In this document: positions 34,558-44,799 of the stretch, piece after piece
Numbering within the stretch: position 1 is the stretch's first letter
Layout of the letters: each line of letters starts with the position of its first letter
Source of the DNA: Nocardia mangyaensis
GTDB lineage: Bacteria; Actinomycetota; Actinomycetes; Mycobacteriales; Mycobacteriaceae
DNA: 64,000 nucleotides
Direction of reading: 5' to 3'
NCBI RefSeq assembly: GCF_001886715.1
Contig: NZ_CP018082.1
Coordinates: 4,898,001 to 4,962,000, forward strand
Made by a program: the position numbers and the translations under genes
Notes under the pieces: generated by a model
The model's database searches: none
What the model was told of the DNA's origin: nothing
The model's input: only the letters and a program-made list of their open reading frames with translations

Positions 34558-35445
34558 TCATCGGGGCACACCGTCGTCGGTCTGATCGTCCAGACCGAGG
34601 CGCTCGATCGCCACCCGATGATCGGACTGATACTTCAACAGCACGCCCAGCGTGGAGCGCACCACTCCCCCGCTCAGATTGCGGGTACCCAGCGCGACCA
34701 AAGTCTTCGCCCAGTCGACGGTTTCGGCGATCGAGGGCGCCTTGCGCAACGACAGCTGCCGCAGCGCGCTCACCGTCGTCACCACCGGCTCGGCCAGCGC
34801 GGCGTCCAGCTCCGGCACCTTCAGCCGGACGATCGCCTTCTCCAATTCCGCGGTCGGATAGTCGATGTGCAGATACAGGCAGCGACGCTTGAGCGCCTCG
34901 GACAGATCGCGATGCGCGTTGGAGGTGAGGATCACGAACGGCTTGCGCACGGCGGTGACGGTACCCAGTTCGGGGATGCTCACCTGGAAATCGCCGAGCA
35001 CCTCGAGTAGCAGGCCCTCCAACTCCACATCGGCCTTGTCGAGCTCGTCGATGAGCAGCACGGTGGGGTCGGGGTTGCGGATGGCCGCGAGCAGCGGACG
35101 GGCGAGCAAGAACTCCTCGGTGAAGACGTGGTCGCGGGTGCTGTCCCAGGTCTCGCCCGAGGTGGCGGTGATGCGCAGCAGCTGTTTGGCGTGGTTCCAC
35201 TCGAACAGCGCGCGGGCCTCGTCGATGCCCTCGTAGCACTGCAGACGAATGAGCTCGGCCGTCACCGCCGACGCGACGGCCTTGGCCAGTTCGGTCTTGC
35301 CGACGCCGGCGGGCCCCTCGATCAGCAGCGGCTTGCCGAGGCGGTCGGCCAGGAAGACCGCGGTCGCGATGTCGAGGGACGGCAGGTACCCGGCTGTGGT
35401 CAGCCGGTCGGTCACCTGGTCCACCGAGGAAAAGAACCTACTCAT
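34558..35445 (-). CDS. MoxR-family AAA+ ATPase
   Basis: AAA+ ATPase of 295 residues with Walker A GPAGVGKTE (residues 44-52), Walker B VLLIDELDKAD, sensor 1 in VILTSNAHRDL and the arginine finger region ALKRRCLYLHIDYP. MoxR proteins work with a VWA partner, which is the next gene downstream. The order MoxR then VWA is the usual one. A DUF2252 gene ends 20 bp upstream and is transcribed elsewhere in the same direction, so the three may form one operon. Confidence 0.92.
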   Translation of the reverse strand: MSRFFSSVDQVTDRLTTAGYLPSLDIATAVFLADRLGKPLLIEGPAGVGKTELAKAVASAVTAELIRLQCYEGIDEARALFEWNHAKQLLRITATSGETWDSTRDHVFTEEFLLARPLLAAIRNPDPTVLLIDELDKADVELEGLLLEVLGDFQVSIPELGTVTAVRKPFVILTSNAHRDLSEALKRRCLYLHIDYPTAELEKAIVRLKVPELDAALAEPVVTTVSALRQLSLRKAPSIAETVDWAKTLVALGTRNLSGGVVRSTLGVLLKYQSDHRVAIERLGLDDQTDDGVPR

Positions 35446-35466
35446 CGGTAACCAGTGTAGGACGAC

Positions 35467-36831
35467 TCAGTACGCGTGCGTCGCCGCGGTCACCCGGCCG
35501 GAGTCGATGGCGGCCAGCAGCGAGAGCCGGTCGGTGATGGTCTGGTCGCCGTAGGCGAGGCCGAACTCGGCCATGGAACGGTCGAACGTGTCGTTCTTGC
35601 CCAGGTAGGCGGCGATCGCGACGCGGTCGCCCGAACGGGCGTGGGCACTGGCGAGAACCGCTCCGCACAAGCGGGCGTACTGGGCGAGCGTGTCGTGCGA
35701 CATCGTGGCGATGTCGGCGGAGCCTTTCATGTCGCGCAGCTGCCGCAGGTAGAAGAACCGGCCCGCCGGACCGGTCGCCCAGCCGAGGAAGATGTCACTG
35801 GAGGACTGCATGAGGCGCTGACCGACCACCACCCGGTGACCCTGATGACGGTACTTGCTCGGCTTCAGATGCGGGGCGAGCACCGAGGTCTCGGCCTCCT
35901 TCACCTGCAGGAACAGCGGGCTGCCCGACTCCTTGTCCATGAGCAGGGCGATGAAGCAGCGGGTACCGACACTGCCGACGCCGACGACCTTCAGCGCCTG
36001 ATCGACCAGCCGGTACCGGTCGAGCAGGACGCGGCGCTCGCCGGGCAGGCTGCGGCGGTAGTCGCCGAAGACGTCGCGCACCTCCTTCTCGTCGGCCAGC
36101 TCGATCGGGACCAGCAGTGGTGGCTGACTGTTGATCCGTGGGATGCCATCGGCGTCGGGCGTGGTGAGTTTGGCCAGGGCCTGCAGACTGTTGCGATTGC
36201 GCGCGCTGCTGACGGTCTTGTCGAACCTCTTGCGCACCTTCGGTTTCCGGATGAGCTCGGCCACCCGGTCGACGTCGACGGTCTGGTACCAGACGGCCAT
36301 GCTGTCGGTGTCGGCGAGCTCGTGCATCGTCTCGCGATAGCCGCGCGCCGCGTCCGCCGCCGCGGTGGCGGCGCGCTCGTCGTCGCAGCCGTTGTCCCGC
36401 GCGGCGACCGCGACGCTGGCGGCCAGCCGTTTGACGTCCCATTCGAACGGGCCGGGCAGGGTTTCGTCGAAATCGTTGACGTCGAAGACGAGATTGCGTT
36501 CCGGGGAGGCGTAGAGCCCGAAGTTCGACAGGTGCGCGTCACCACAGAGCTGCACCATCAGTCCGGTGTGCTCGCGCTGCGCCAGATCGGCGGCCATGAT
36601 CGCGGGCGCGCCCCGCAGAAAGGTGAACGGCGACTGGCGCATTCGCGCGTACCGGATCGGCACGAGTTCGGCGACCCTGGTCTGCGCCTGCTGCTCGAGA
36701 ATGGCCACCGGATCCGCTCGCCCCGGACCGGCGCCCCACTCGCCGAGCTGGGAACGCGCGACGCGTTTGCGAGCGGCCCTACCCTGCTCGATCGCCTCGC
36801 CCCGGAAGTCCTCCACTGTCTCGTTCACCAT
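35467..36831 (-). CDS. DUF2252 family protein
   Basis: Protein of 454 residues. The kinase-like DUF2252 features are readable: RMRQSPFTFLRGAP, CGDAHLSNFGLY and FDVNDFDETLPGPFEWD, which resemble the catalytic-loop and metal-binding parts of aminoglycoside-phosphotransferase-type folds. No activity is established for the family that I know of. There is no signal peptide. It lies 20 bp upstream of the MoxR gene in the same direction, and the 275 bp on its other side hold no supported gene. Confidence 0.85.
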   Translation of the reverse strand: MVNETVEDFRGEAIEQGRAARKRVARSQLGEWGAGPGRADPVAILEQQAQTRVAELVPIRYARMRQSPFTFLRGAPAIMAADLAQREHTGLMVQLCGDAHLSNFGLYASPERNLVFDVNDFDETLPGPFEWDVKRLAASVAVAARDNGCDDERAATAAADAARGYRETMHELADTDSMAVWYQTVDVDRVAELIRKPKVRKRFDKTVSSARNRNSLQALAKLTTPDADGIPRINSQPPLLVPIELADEKEVRDVFGDYRRSLPGERRVLLDRYRLVDQALKVVGVGSVGTRCFIALLMDKESGSPLFLQVKEAETSVLAPHLKPSKYRHQGHRVVVGQRLMQSSSDIFLGWATGPAGRFFYLRQLRDMKGSADIATMSHDTLAQYARLCGAVLASAHARSGDRVAIAAYLGKNDTFDRSMAEFGLAYGDQTITDRLSLLAAIDSGRVTAATHAY

Positions 36832-37106
36832 CGAGCAAGTCTCGCGCTACCTGTGACCAACAGCAAGAACCCGCACTGCACCGGTATCCAGCTGTCACCT
36901 GGCAACACCGAAGCAGCGGTTCTCAGGGTTAACCCCCAGACCACTGGGTGTCCTCCCCCGAATCGCCCCTCGAGTCCCGCCCGACCTACTGATCTTTCGA
37001 TTCGCTTGCGCCACAGTGGAGTTACACGGTCGCCACACCGAATCACCCGGCGACGGCGACCGGCCCCCGCTCAGCCCCGGCGGGCAGTCCTTCGAAAGGA
37101 TTCACG

Positions 37107-37391
37107 ATGTCGACGAAGACTCCGGCACGACACGCTCTGGCCCGCATCGCCATGGCGGGCACCATCGCCGCGATCCCCCTCGCACTCGCCGTCACGCCCG
37201 CCGCGGCCCAGCCGAGCACCCCGTCGGCCACCGAGATCCGCAACGACATGTGGGACCGCAGGGACTGCAGGCACTACCCGTGGAACTCGCGCAACAAGTG
37301 GGACGACCGCTGCGATCGCTGGCGCGGCCACCACCCGTCGAACCCGTCACCCTGGCGTCCGTTCCTCTCGGGTTCCTTCGGCAGCAGCTAG
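37107..37391 (+). CDS. Small secreted protein
   Basis: Ninety-four residues. A basic start (STKTPARHALAR) leads into a hydrophobic stretch and a signal-peptidase site near TPAAAQP (about residues 30-35). The mature part of about 60 residues is rich in Trp, Arg, Asp and His (MWDRRDCRHYPWNSRNKWDD) with two cysteines that could form one disulfide. Exported by Sec. The family is not recognised. GAAAGGA precedes the ATG at good spacing. A second secreted miniprotein follows after 98 bp. Confidence 0.7.
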   Translation: MSTKTPARHALARIAMAGTIAAIPLALAVTPAAAQPSTPSATEIRNDMWDRRDCRHYPWNSRNKWDDRCDRWRGHHPSNPSPWRPFLSGSFGSS

Positions 37392-37489
37392 CCTCCCCGG
37401 CCCGACGAACATTCTCCGCACCGACGGCTTCGAGCCGATCGGGCGAGGACGGCCGCCCCTACACCCCACACCACGACAGGACTCCTCAG

Positions 37490-37753
37490 ATGACTTCCCC
37501 GCGCCGCCCGCTCACCCGCCTCGCCGCGGCATCCGCACTCGCCACCCTCGCCCTGACCGCACTCGCCCTCCCCGCGGCCGCCACCGCCGAATCCCCGTGC
37601 GGCAAGCCGGACCCGACCACCCCTTGCGACACCATCGTCGACTACGGCCCCAACCTCGCCGACCCGAACTACCCCTACAGCCCGATGAACCCGAGCAACC
37701 CCCTCAACCCCGCCTACCCCGCGCCCCACGCCGGGACAGAAGCCAGCACGTGA
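37490..37753 (+). CDS. Small secreted proline- and asparagine-rich protein
   Basis: Eighty-seven residues. The signal peptide runs to about residue 32 (LTALALPAAATAES). The mature chain has a short cysteine loop (CGKPDPTTPC) and then a repeated Pro-Asn pattern (YSPMNPSNPLNPAYPAP), probably extended and unstructured. No enzyme domain. It may be a cell-wall or matrix peptide; the function is unknown. Confidence 0.65.
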   Translation: MTSPRRPLTRLAAASALATLALTALALPAAATAESPCGKPDPTTPCDTIVDYGPNLADPNYPYSPMNPSNPLNPAYPAPHAGTEAST

Positions 37754-37884
37754 CGTTGTCGTCGATCTCGGCCGCCGATGCGTTCGGGTACATCCGACGC
37801 GTCCGCGTGCGGTACATCTGCACGCCGAATTCCGACATCTCCAAGGCAAGCCGAAGCCGCTGAGCTGGGCAGACGTCGGGAATG

Positions 37885-37923
37885 CCGAGGGGCCCGCTCG
37901 CCTGTGGCGAACGGGCCCCTCGG
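37885..37923. terminator. Strong hairpin downstream of ilvC
   Basis: CCGAGGGGCCCG (37885-37896) pairs perfectly with CGGGCCCCTCGG (37912-37923). The loop contains a nested TCGCC/GGCGA stem. It begins 15 bp beyond the ilvC stop and probably ends the ilvBNC message. The lack of a clear T-run is usual for actinobacterial terminators. Confidence 0.8.
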
Positions 37924-37937
37924 ACAAACAGCGGAAC

Positions 37938-38969
<1,032 letters not shown>

Positions 38970-38977
38970 TTATTTCT

Positions 38978-39008
38978 GGGGGTCATCCCCGCAGGCGCGG
39001 GGAGATAC
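38978..39008. other. Solitary hairpin resembling a type I-E CRISPR repeat
   Basis: The ilvN-ilvC gap holds a 31-bp stretch whose core CCCCGC-AGGC-GCGGGG (38987-39002) is a perfect 6-bp stem, framed by GGTCAT on the left and AGATAC on the right. That layout is close to actinobacterial type I-E CRISPR repeats as I remember them. Only one copy was seen, with no spacer array and no cas gene. It may instead be an mRNA-processing or stabilising hairpin between ilvN and ilvC. Confidence 0.5.
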
Positions 39009-39014
39009 TAACGG

Positions 39015-39518
39015 TCAGCGCGTTGCGGTGATCGACTTGGGGCCACGACCGACGGCGACGACACCGGACTGCACGATCTCGCGAATACCGTACGGCTCGA
39101 CCATGCGCAGCAGGGCGTCCAGCTTGGAGCGGGTGCCGGTCGCTTCGATGGTCAGCGCGTCGGGCGAGACGTCGATCACCTTGGCGCGGAACAACTGCAC
39201 GGCCTCGATCACCTGCGTGCGCACCGAGGCGTCGGCGCGCACCTTCACCAGGATCAGCTCGCGGGCCACCGAGGCGTCGGCGTCCTGCTCCACGATCTTG
39301 ATGACGTTGATCAGCTTGTTGAGCTGCTTGGTGACCTGCTCGAGCGGCAGATCGTCGACAGTGACGACGATGGTCATCCGCGAGATCTCGGGGATCTCGG
39401 TGCCACCGACGGCCAGCGACTCGATGTTGAAGCCGCGGCGCGAGAACAGGCTCGCGACGCGCGCCAGCACGCCCGGTTTGTCCTCGACGAGAACACTCAG
39501 CGTGTGGGTCGTGCTCAT
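39015..39518 (-). CDS. ilvN: Acetolactate synthase small (regulatory) subunit
   Basis: Protein of 167 residues. An N-terminal ACT domain ([20 protein letters not shown]) gives valine feedback control, and the C-terminal regulatory domain follows ([14 protein letters not shown]). It binds and activates IlvB. The ATG at 39518 overlaps the ilvB stop by 4 bp, which fixes the start and makes the subunits co-translated. Length and content are typical. Confidence 0.97.
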   Translation of the reverse strand: MSTTHTLSVLVEDKPGVLARVASLFSRRGFNIESLAVGGTEIPEISRMTIVVTVDDLPLEQVTKQLNKLINVIKIVEQDADASVARELILVKVRADASVRTQVIEAVQLFRAKVIDVSPDALTIEATGTRSKLDALLRMVEPYGIREIVQSGVVAVGRGPKSITATR

Positions 39519-41443
39519 TCCGGGGAACCCTTCTCGAAGGCAGCCTGCTCGCGTTCCATCGCCTCGTGGATGACGGCGGGCTCGGCGACCTGCTCGTCGT
39601 CGTCGAACAGCGGACGAATGCCGTGAGCGAACATGATCTCGTCGTTGCTGGTGCCCGCGGCGACCATCGGCCACACCTGGGCGTCCTTGCCGACGATGAA
39701 GTCGATCACGACCGGACGGTCGTTGATGGCCTGGGCCTGCCGGATGGCGGCCTCGACCTCGTCTTCCTTCTCGACGCGGATGCCGACGCAACCGAGCGCC
39801 TCGGCCAGCTTGACGAAGTCGGGGATGCGCAGGGTGTGCGTGCCCAGATCGGTGTTGGAATAGCGCTCCTCGTAGAACAGGGTCTGCCACTGGCGGACCA
39901 TGCCGAGGTTGCCGTTGTTGATCAGGGCGACCTTGATCGGCACACCCTCGACGGCGCAGGTGGCCAGCTCCTGGTTGGTCATCTGGAAGCAGCCGTCACC
40001 GTCGACCGCCCAGACCTCCTTGTCCGGGGTGCCCATCTTGGCGCCCATGGCGGCCGGGACGGCGTAGCCCATGGTGCCGAGGCCACCGGAGTTCAGCCAG
40101 GTGCGCGGCTTCTCGTACTTGATGAACTGCGCGGCCCACATCTGGTGCTGGCCGACACCGGCGCAGTACACCGCGTCGGGACCGGCGAGGCGGCCCAGCG
40201 CGTCGATGACGAACTCCGGCGAGAGCGAGCCGTCACTGGGCTGGCTCCAGCCCAGCGGGTAGTTGTCGCGGATGTCGCTGAGGTAGGCCCACCACTCGGT
40301 GAGCGTCAGCAGCGGGGCCGCGCCGGTCTGTGGGTCGGCCTTGAGGGTCTCGATCAGCTCGACGATCACCTCGCGCGCGTCGCCCACGATCGGGACGTCG
40401 GCGTGGCGGTTCTTGCCGATCTCGGCCGGGTCGATGTCGGCGTGGATGATCCTGGCGTCGGGCGCGAAGGAGTCCAGCTGACCAGTGACCCGGTCGTCGA
40501 AGCGGGCGCCGAGGGTGATCAGCAGATCCGACTTCTGCAGCGCGGCGACCGCGCCGACGGTGCCGTGCATACCGGGCATGCCCATGTTCAGGGTGTGGCT
40601 GTCGGGGAACGCGCCCCGCGCCATCAGCGTGGTGACGACCGGGATCCCGGTCAGCTCGGCCAGCTCGAGCAGCTCGGCCGAGGCGTCGGACTTGATGACG
40701 CCGCCACCGACGTAGAGCACCGGGGACTTGGACTCCAGGATCATCCTGGCGGCCTCGCGCACCTGCTTACCGTGCGGCTTGGTGACCGGACGATAGCCGG
40801 GCAGACGCATCTCCGGCGGCCACGAGAACGTGGTCTGGGCCTGCAGGGCGTCCTTGGTGATGTCGACCAGGACCGCGCCCGGACGGCCCGAGGCGGCCAG
40901 GTAGAACGCCTCGGCCAGGATGCGCGGGATGTCGGCCGGGTCCTTGACCAGGAAGTTGTGCTTGGTGATCGGCATGGTGATGCCGGAGATGTCGGCTTCT
41001 TGGAAGGCATCGGTGCCGACCAGGCTCGACGCCACCTGACCGGTGATCGCCACGATCGGGACCGAGTCCATCTGGGCGTCGGCCAGCGGGGTCACCAGGT
41101 TGGTGGCGCCCGGGCCGGACGTGGCCATGCACACACCGACCTTGCCGGAGGCCTGCGCGTAGCCGGTCGCCGCGTGACCGGCGCCCTGCTCGTGGCGCAC
41201 CAGCACGTGGCGGACCTTCTTCGAGTCGAACAGTGGGTCGTAGACAGGAAGGACCGCGCCGCCGGGAATGCCGAATACGGTGTCGACGTCGAGCTCTTCG
41301 AGGGACCGGACCACCGACTGCGCGCCGGTGACGCGCTCGGGCGCGACCTGGCGCCGGGCGGGGGTGGTCGCCGGGTTCGGCTGACCCGTTGAAGGCGCTG
41401 ACCTGCGGGCCGATGGCCCGGGTCGTGCGGTTGGTGCACTCAC
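39515..41443 (-). CDS. ilvB: Acetolactate synthase large (catalytic) subunit
   Basis: Thiamine-diphosphate enzyme of 642 residues that makes acetolactate or acetohydroxybutyrate from pyruvate. Motifs include [15 protein letters not shown] with the catalytic glutamate, the FAD-associated middle domain, and the ThDP/Mg motif [15 protein letters not shown] ending in NN. The start is taken as the GTG at 41443 (reading SAPTARPG next), which matches the M. tuberculosis IlvB1 N-terminus. An open extension to 41503 would enter the attenuator. The basic, Pro/Ala-rich tail before residue 40 is also present in mycobacterial orthologues. Control is by the leader peptide and terminator upstream. Confidence 0.96.
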   Translation of the reverse strand: MSAPTARPGPSARRSAPSTGQPNPATTPARRQVAPERVTGAQSVVRSLEELDVDTVFGIPGGAVLPVYDPLFDSKKVRHVLVRHEQGAGHAATGYAQASGKVGVCMATSGPGATNLVTPLADAQMDSVPIVAITGQVASSLVGTDAFQEADISGITMPITKHNFLVKDPADIPRILAEAFYLAASGRPGAVLVDITKDALQAQTTFSWPPEMRLPGYRPVTKPHGKQVREAARMILESKSPVLYVGGGVIKSDASAELLELAELTGIPVVTTLMARGAFPDSHTLNMGMPGMHGTVGAVAALQKSDLLITLGARFDDRVTGQLDSFAPDARIIHADIDPAEIGKNRHADVPIVGDAREVIVELIETLKADPQTGAAPLLTLTEWWAYLSDIRDNYPLGWSQPSDGSLSPEFVIDALGRLAGPDAVYCAGVGQHQMWAAQFIKYEKPRTWLNSGGLGTMGYAVPAAMGAKMGTPDKEVWAVDGDGCFQMTNQELATCAVEGVPIKVALINNGNLGMVRQWQTLFYEERYSNTDLGTHTLRIPDFVKLAEALGCVGIRVEKEDEVEAAIRQAQAINDRPVVIDFIVGKDAQVWPMVAAGTSNDEIMFAHGIRPLFDDDEQVAEPAVIHEAMEREQAAFEKGSPE

Positions 41444-41503
41444 CGTCTTCGTTCCTAACTTTGTCGTTCCGACTCCGGACTGGCGCGGAATTCTCCCGAA
41501 CAC

Positions 41504-41539
41504 AAAAAAGCCCCCGATCAGCGCATGGCTGTTCGAGGG
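41504..41539 (-). terminator. ilvB attenuator terminator
   Basis: On the minus strand CCCTCGA (41539-41533) pairs with TCGGGGG (41517-41511) through one G-T wobble, with an inner CAGC/GCTG stem, followed by six T residues (41509-41504). This is a canonical intrinsic terminator placed 60 bp before ilvB and 47 bp after the leader ORF, as expected for transcription attenuation. Confidence 0.85.
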
Positions 41540-41586
41540 TGGCGCGTCGCAACGCGAGCTGACGTATTCGACTCAGGTAGTCAGGC

Positions 41587-41634
41587 TCAACGCTGGACGC
41601 GCCGGCCGAGTACGAGCAACTCGTTTCGATTCAC
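41587..41634 (-). CDS. ilvB leader peptide
   Basis: Fifteen-codon ORF from a GTG at 41634: MNRNELLVLGRRVQR. The run Leu-Leu-Val-Leu plus a later Val is the control signal expected of a branched-chain amino acid attenuator: ribosome stalling when leucyl- or valyl-tRNA is short would prevent the terminator from forming. A GTG two codons earlier (41640) is also open. With the promoter below, the GTG at 41634 would lie at or next to the 5' end of the RNA, so the peptide may be translated from a leaderless transcript. Confidence 0.7.
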   Translation of the reverse strand: MNRNELLVLGRRVQR

Positions 41635-41641
41635 GCACACG

Positions 41642-41671
41642 ACGTTATGCGTGTATGGACCGATGAGTCAA
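41642..41671 (-). promoter_or_regulatory. Predicted ilvB promoter
   Basis: On the minus strand TTGACT (41671-41666), an 18-bp spacer and TAACGT (41647-41642) form a good housekeeping-type promoter. Transcription would begin close to 41635, at the leader-peptide start codon. The TANNNT -10 pattern is the one preferred by actinobacterial SigA. Confidence 0.6.
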
Positions 41672-41750
41672 ACAGGCTACTCACTGCGTCCCATTATGTG
41701 GGACTCGAGCGGTTGCGTGGGTCCGTGTACCAAGATGCGAGGATAGGGGG

Positions 41751-42578
41751 GTGTCTTCACCGCATCAGTCCGTGCCACCGGCTAAATCGTCCCACACCAC
41801 CGACGAGGGAACCGATACGGGTCGCCCGACGCGACCCGGCGGTCTGCGCGCGGCGAGTCAGGGCCGACTCGTAGCGATCGCCGCGGTGGTGCTGGCCTAC
41901 CTGGCCTTCGTCGTCGTCGGCACCGTGCAGGACTGGTCGCTGGTCCTGCGGATCGGGCTGATCGTGCCCACCGCGGTGATCGTGTGGCTGCTGATCCCGC
42001 GCAAAGCCAACACCCCGGTTCCGGGCACGCACGTGATCGCCGTGCCGCGACTGGCCTACATCGGCGTGCTCGTGCTGGCGTTCTGCGTGTTCTTCCCGTT
42101 CGTCGGGTGGCCCGCCGCGCTGTGGTGGTTGCTGCTGTTCCCGGTGATCGCGGTCCTGTGGGTGACCCGTACACACACCACGATCTCGGCGACCGGGCTG
42201 GAGTTGAGCTCGCTGTTCGGCAAGCGCAGGCATCTGGACTGGTCCCAGGTCAAGGGCATCAGCATCCCCAAGCGTGGGTATGTGCGGGCCCGGCTCGTCG
42301 ACGACTCCGAGGTCAAGCTGCCCTCGGTGAGTTACGACCGCCTGCGCGAACTGATCGAGGCCTCCGGTGGGCGCCTGCCCGACGTGTTCGCCGCCGCCGA
42401 GGCCGCCGAGGCCGAGCGCCTCGCCCGCGAAGAGGCCGAGGCCGCCGAGCGCGACGAAGCCCCTGACACAGCGGCCACCGACAGCTCGGCCACCGATGCC
42501 GAGGTCGCCGACGCGAAGGCCACCAGCGCGAAGGCCACTGACCCCGCGGCGACCGAGGACCCGGCGAAGCCGAACTGA
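41751..42578 (+). CDS. cfp6: PH-domain membrane protein, Cfp6-like
   Basis: Protein of 275 residues. The N-terminal tail is hydrophilic; two hydrophobic helix pairs lie at about residues 40-80 and 98-133 (AAVVLAYLAFVVVG; IGVLVLAFCVFFPFVGW). A PH-like bacterial domain follows, with HTTISATGLELSSLFGKRRH and WSQVKGISIPKRGYVR. A low-complexity Ala/Asp/Thr tail of about 45 residues, with repeated AKAT units, ends the chain. The low-molecular-weight antigen Cfp6 (Rv3004) lies next to ilvB1 in M. tuberculosis, as here, and is divergent from it. The GTG start follows a G-rich ribosome site. Confidence 0.85.
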   Translation: MSSPHQSVPPAKSSHTTDEGTDTGRPTRPGGLRAASQGRLVAIAAVVLAYLAFVVVGTVQDWSLVLRIGLIVPTAVIVWLLIPRKANTPVPGTHVIAVPRLAYIGVLVLAFCVFFPFVGWPAALWWLLLFPVIAVLWVTRTHTTISATGLELSSLFGKRRHLDWSQVKGISIPKRGYVRARLVDDSEVKLPSVSYDRLRELIEASGGRLPDVFAAAEAAEAERLAREEAEAAERDEAPDTAATDSSATDAEVADAKATSAKATDPAATEDPAKPN

Positions 42579-42872
42579 CGGCGCTCGGCCACATCGGGAA
42601 TCGACGAGCGCACGACACCGTTTCCCCGGTAAGCTGACGCCGACCGGGCACCCCCGCGCCGACGGCACGACCGCGGCGACACCCGCCGGAGCGATACTCC
42701 CGCCCCGGCTCGGTCCCCTCTCTTCCGCACGCCACCGGCGCGACGCGACCACCGTCCGTCCGAGTAACGTGCAGGATTGCCGAACGCACCGCGCACTCGC
42801 ACCGCGCCCCGCAGGTCAGCCCCCTGCGCGCAGGCGAGGACGCACCAAGCGACACGACCAAGGACTCCGCTG

Positions 42873-44714
42873 ATGCCACCGCTTCGCTCACGCACCACCA
42901 CCATCGGCCGCAATGCCGCTGGCGCCCGTTCGCTCTGGCGCGCCACCGGGATGACCGACTCCGATTTCGGCAAGCCGATCATCGCGATCGCCAACTCCTA
43001 CACCCAGTTCGTGCCGGGCCACGTGCACCTCAAGAACATGGGCGACATCGTCGCCGAGGCGGTGCGCGCGGCCGGTGGCGTGCCGCGCGAGTTCCACACC
43101 ATCGCCGTCGACGACGGCATCGCGATGGGCCACGGCGGCATGCTCTACTCGCTGCCCTCGCGCGAGATCATCGCCGACTCGGTCGAGTACATGGCCAACG
43201 CGCACACCGCCGACGCGCTGGTGTGTATCTCCAACTGCGACAAGATCACTCCCGGCATGCTCAACGCCGCCATGCGGCTCAACATCCCGGCGGTGTTCGT
43301 CTCCGGCGGTCCGATGGAGGCCGGCAAGGCCGTGGTCGTCGACGGTGTCGCGCACGCGCCGCTCGACCTGGTCAGCGCGATCTCCGCGAGCGCGAGCCAG
43401 GCCGTCTCCGACGAGGGCCTCGACGAGGTCGAGCGTTCCGCCTGCCCGACCTGTGGTTCGTGTTCGGGCATGTTCACCGCCAACTCGATGAACTGCCTGA
43501 CCGAGGCGCTCGGACTCGCGCTGCCCGGCAACGGTTCCACGCTGGCCACGCACTCCGCGCGCCGCGCGCTGTTCGAGCGGGCGGGCACCGTCATCGTCGA
43601 TATCGCCAAGCGCTGGTACCAGGACGACGACGCGTCGGTCCTGCCCCGGAACGTGGCCAACGCCAAGGCTTTCCGCAACGCGATGGCCCTCGATGTCGCC
43701 ATGGGCGGTTCGACCAACACGGTGCTGCACACCCTCGCCGCCGCGCAGGAGGGCGAGATCGACTTCGATCTGCAGACCATCGACGAGATCAGCCGCCGGG
43801 TGCCGTGCCTGTCGAAGGTCTCGCCCAACTCCGACTACCACATGGAAGACGTGCACCGCGCCGGTGGCATCCCTGCCATCCTCGGTGAGCTGCGCCGCGG
43901 CGGTCTGCTCGAGACCGACGTGACCACCGTGCACACCGCCGACTACACCGAGTTCCTCGACACCTGGGACATCCGCTCCGGCAAGGCCTCCGAGGAAGCG
44001 CTGGAACTGTTCCACGCCGCCCCCGGTGGTGTGCGCACCGTCGAGCCCTTCTCCACCAGCAACCGCTGGTCCTCGCTCGACACCGACGCAGTCGGTGGCT
44101 GTATCCGCGACATCGAGCACGCCTACACCGTCGAGGGCGGGTTGTGCGTGCTGCGCGGCAACATCGCCCCCGACGGCGCGATCCTCAAGACCGCCGGCAT
44201 CGACGAGGAACTGTTCACCTTCGAGGGCCCGGCCGTGGTGGTCGAGTCCCAGGAGGAGGCGGTCTCGATGATCCTGGGCAAGAAGATTCAGCCCGGCGAC
44301 GTGGTGGTCGTGCGGTACGAAGGTCCCGCGGGTGGTCCGGGTATGCAGGAGATGCTGCACCCCACCTCGTTCCTCAAGGGCCTCGGCCTGGGCAAGGTGT
44401 GCGCGCTGATCACCGACGGCCGCTTCTCCGGCGGCACCTCGGGCCTGTCGATCGGCCACGTCTCCCCCGAAGCCGCCTCGGGCGGTGTCATCGGCCTGAT
44501 CGAGAACGGCGACCGCGTCCGCATCGACGTGCACACCCGGGCACTCGAGGTGCTGGTCTCCGACGAGGTCCTGGCCGAGCGCCGCGCGAAGATGGAAGCC
44601 TCCGAGCGCCCGTGGCAGCCGGTCAACCGCGACCGCACGGTCACCACCGCCCTGCGCGCCTACGCCGCCCTGGCGACCTCGGCCGACAAGGGTGCCGTCC
44701 GCAAGGTGCCGTAA
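42873..44714 (+). CDS. ilvD: Dihydroxy-acid dehydratase
   Basis: Iron-sulfur dehydratase of 613 residues, third common step of valine and isoleucine synthesis. Signatures are [10 protein letters not shown] and [19 protein letters not shown], which hold the cluster cysteines, and the C-terminal [26 protein letters not shown] stands upstream of the ATG at 42873. It lies near ilvBNC here, unlike M. tuberculosis where it is elsewhere. The 294 bp before it hold no supported gene and should contain its promoter. Length is normal. Confidence 0.97.
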   Translation: MPPLRSRTTTIGRNAAGARSLWRATGMTDSDFGKPIIAIANSYTQFVPGHVHLKNMGDIVAEAVRAAGGVPREFHTIAVDDGIAMGHGGMLYSLPSREIIADSVEYMANAHTADALVCISNCDKITPGMLNAAMRLNIPAVFVSGGPMEAGKAVVVDGVAHAPLDLVSAISASASQAVSDEGLDEVERSACPTCGSCSGMFTANSMNCLTEALGLALPGNGSTLATHSARRALFERAGTVIVDIAKRWYQDDDASVLPRNVANAKAFRNAMALDVAMGGSTNTVLHTLAAAQEGEIDFDLQTIDEISRRVPCLSKVSPNSDYHMEDVHRAGGIPAILGELRRGGLLETDVTTVHTADYTEFLDTWDIRSGKASEEALELFHAAPGGVRTVEPFSTSNRWSSLDTDAVGGCIRDIEHAYTVEGGLCVLRGNIAPDGAILKTAGIDEELFTFEGPAVVVESQEEAVSMILGKKIQPGDVVVVRYEGPAGGPGMQEMLHPTSFLKGLGLGKVCALITDGRFSGGTSGLSIGHVSPEAASGGVIGLIENGDRVRIDVHTRALEVLVSDEVLAERRAKMEASERPWQPVNRDRTVTTALRAYAALATSADKGAVRKVP

Positions 44715-44753
44715 CTGTTCCGCCTCTCCGTGGATTCTGGCCGGACACAGGTG

Positions 44754-44783
44754 CGCCGCCGGTCGTTGACGCGACCGGCGGCG
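44754..44783. terminator. Hairpin between convergent ilvD and DoxX gene
   Basis: CGCCGCCGGTCG (44754-44765) pairs perfectly with CGACCGGCGGCG (44772-44783) over a 6-nt loop. It stands 39 bp after ilvD and 16 bp beyond the end of the DoxX-family gene, so it can serve both strands. Confidence 0.8.
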
Positions 44784-44799
44784 TCGGCTGTGGGCGCAG

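Noticed and set aside
35476..37863. A 795-codon open frame on the plus strand
   Set aside because: Antisense to the DUF2252 gene and out of frame with the first small secreted gene at 37107, both better supported; the remainder is Arg/Pro-rich filler.
38978..39008. CRISPR array
   Set aside because: Only one repeat-like unit is present; there are no spacers and no cas genes nearby, so it is listed as a solitary hairpin.
42579..42872. An N-terminal extension of ilvD upstream of 42873
   Set aside because: The added residues are Arg/Pro/Thr-rich and unlike IlvD; the ATG at 42873 has a ribosome site and the normal N-terminus.
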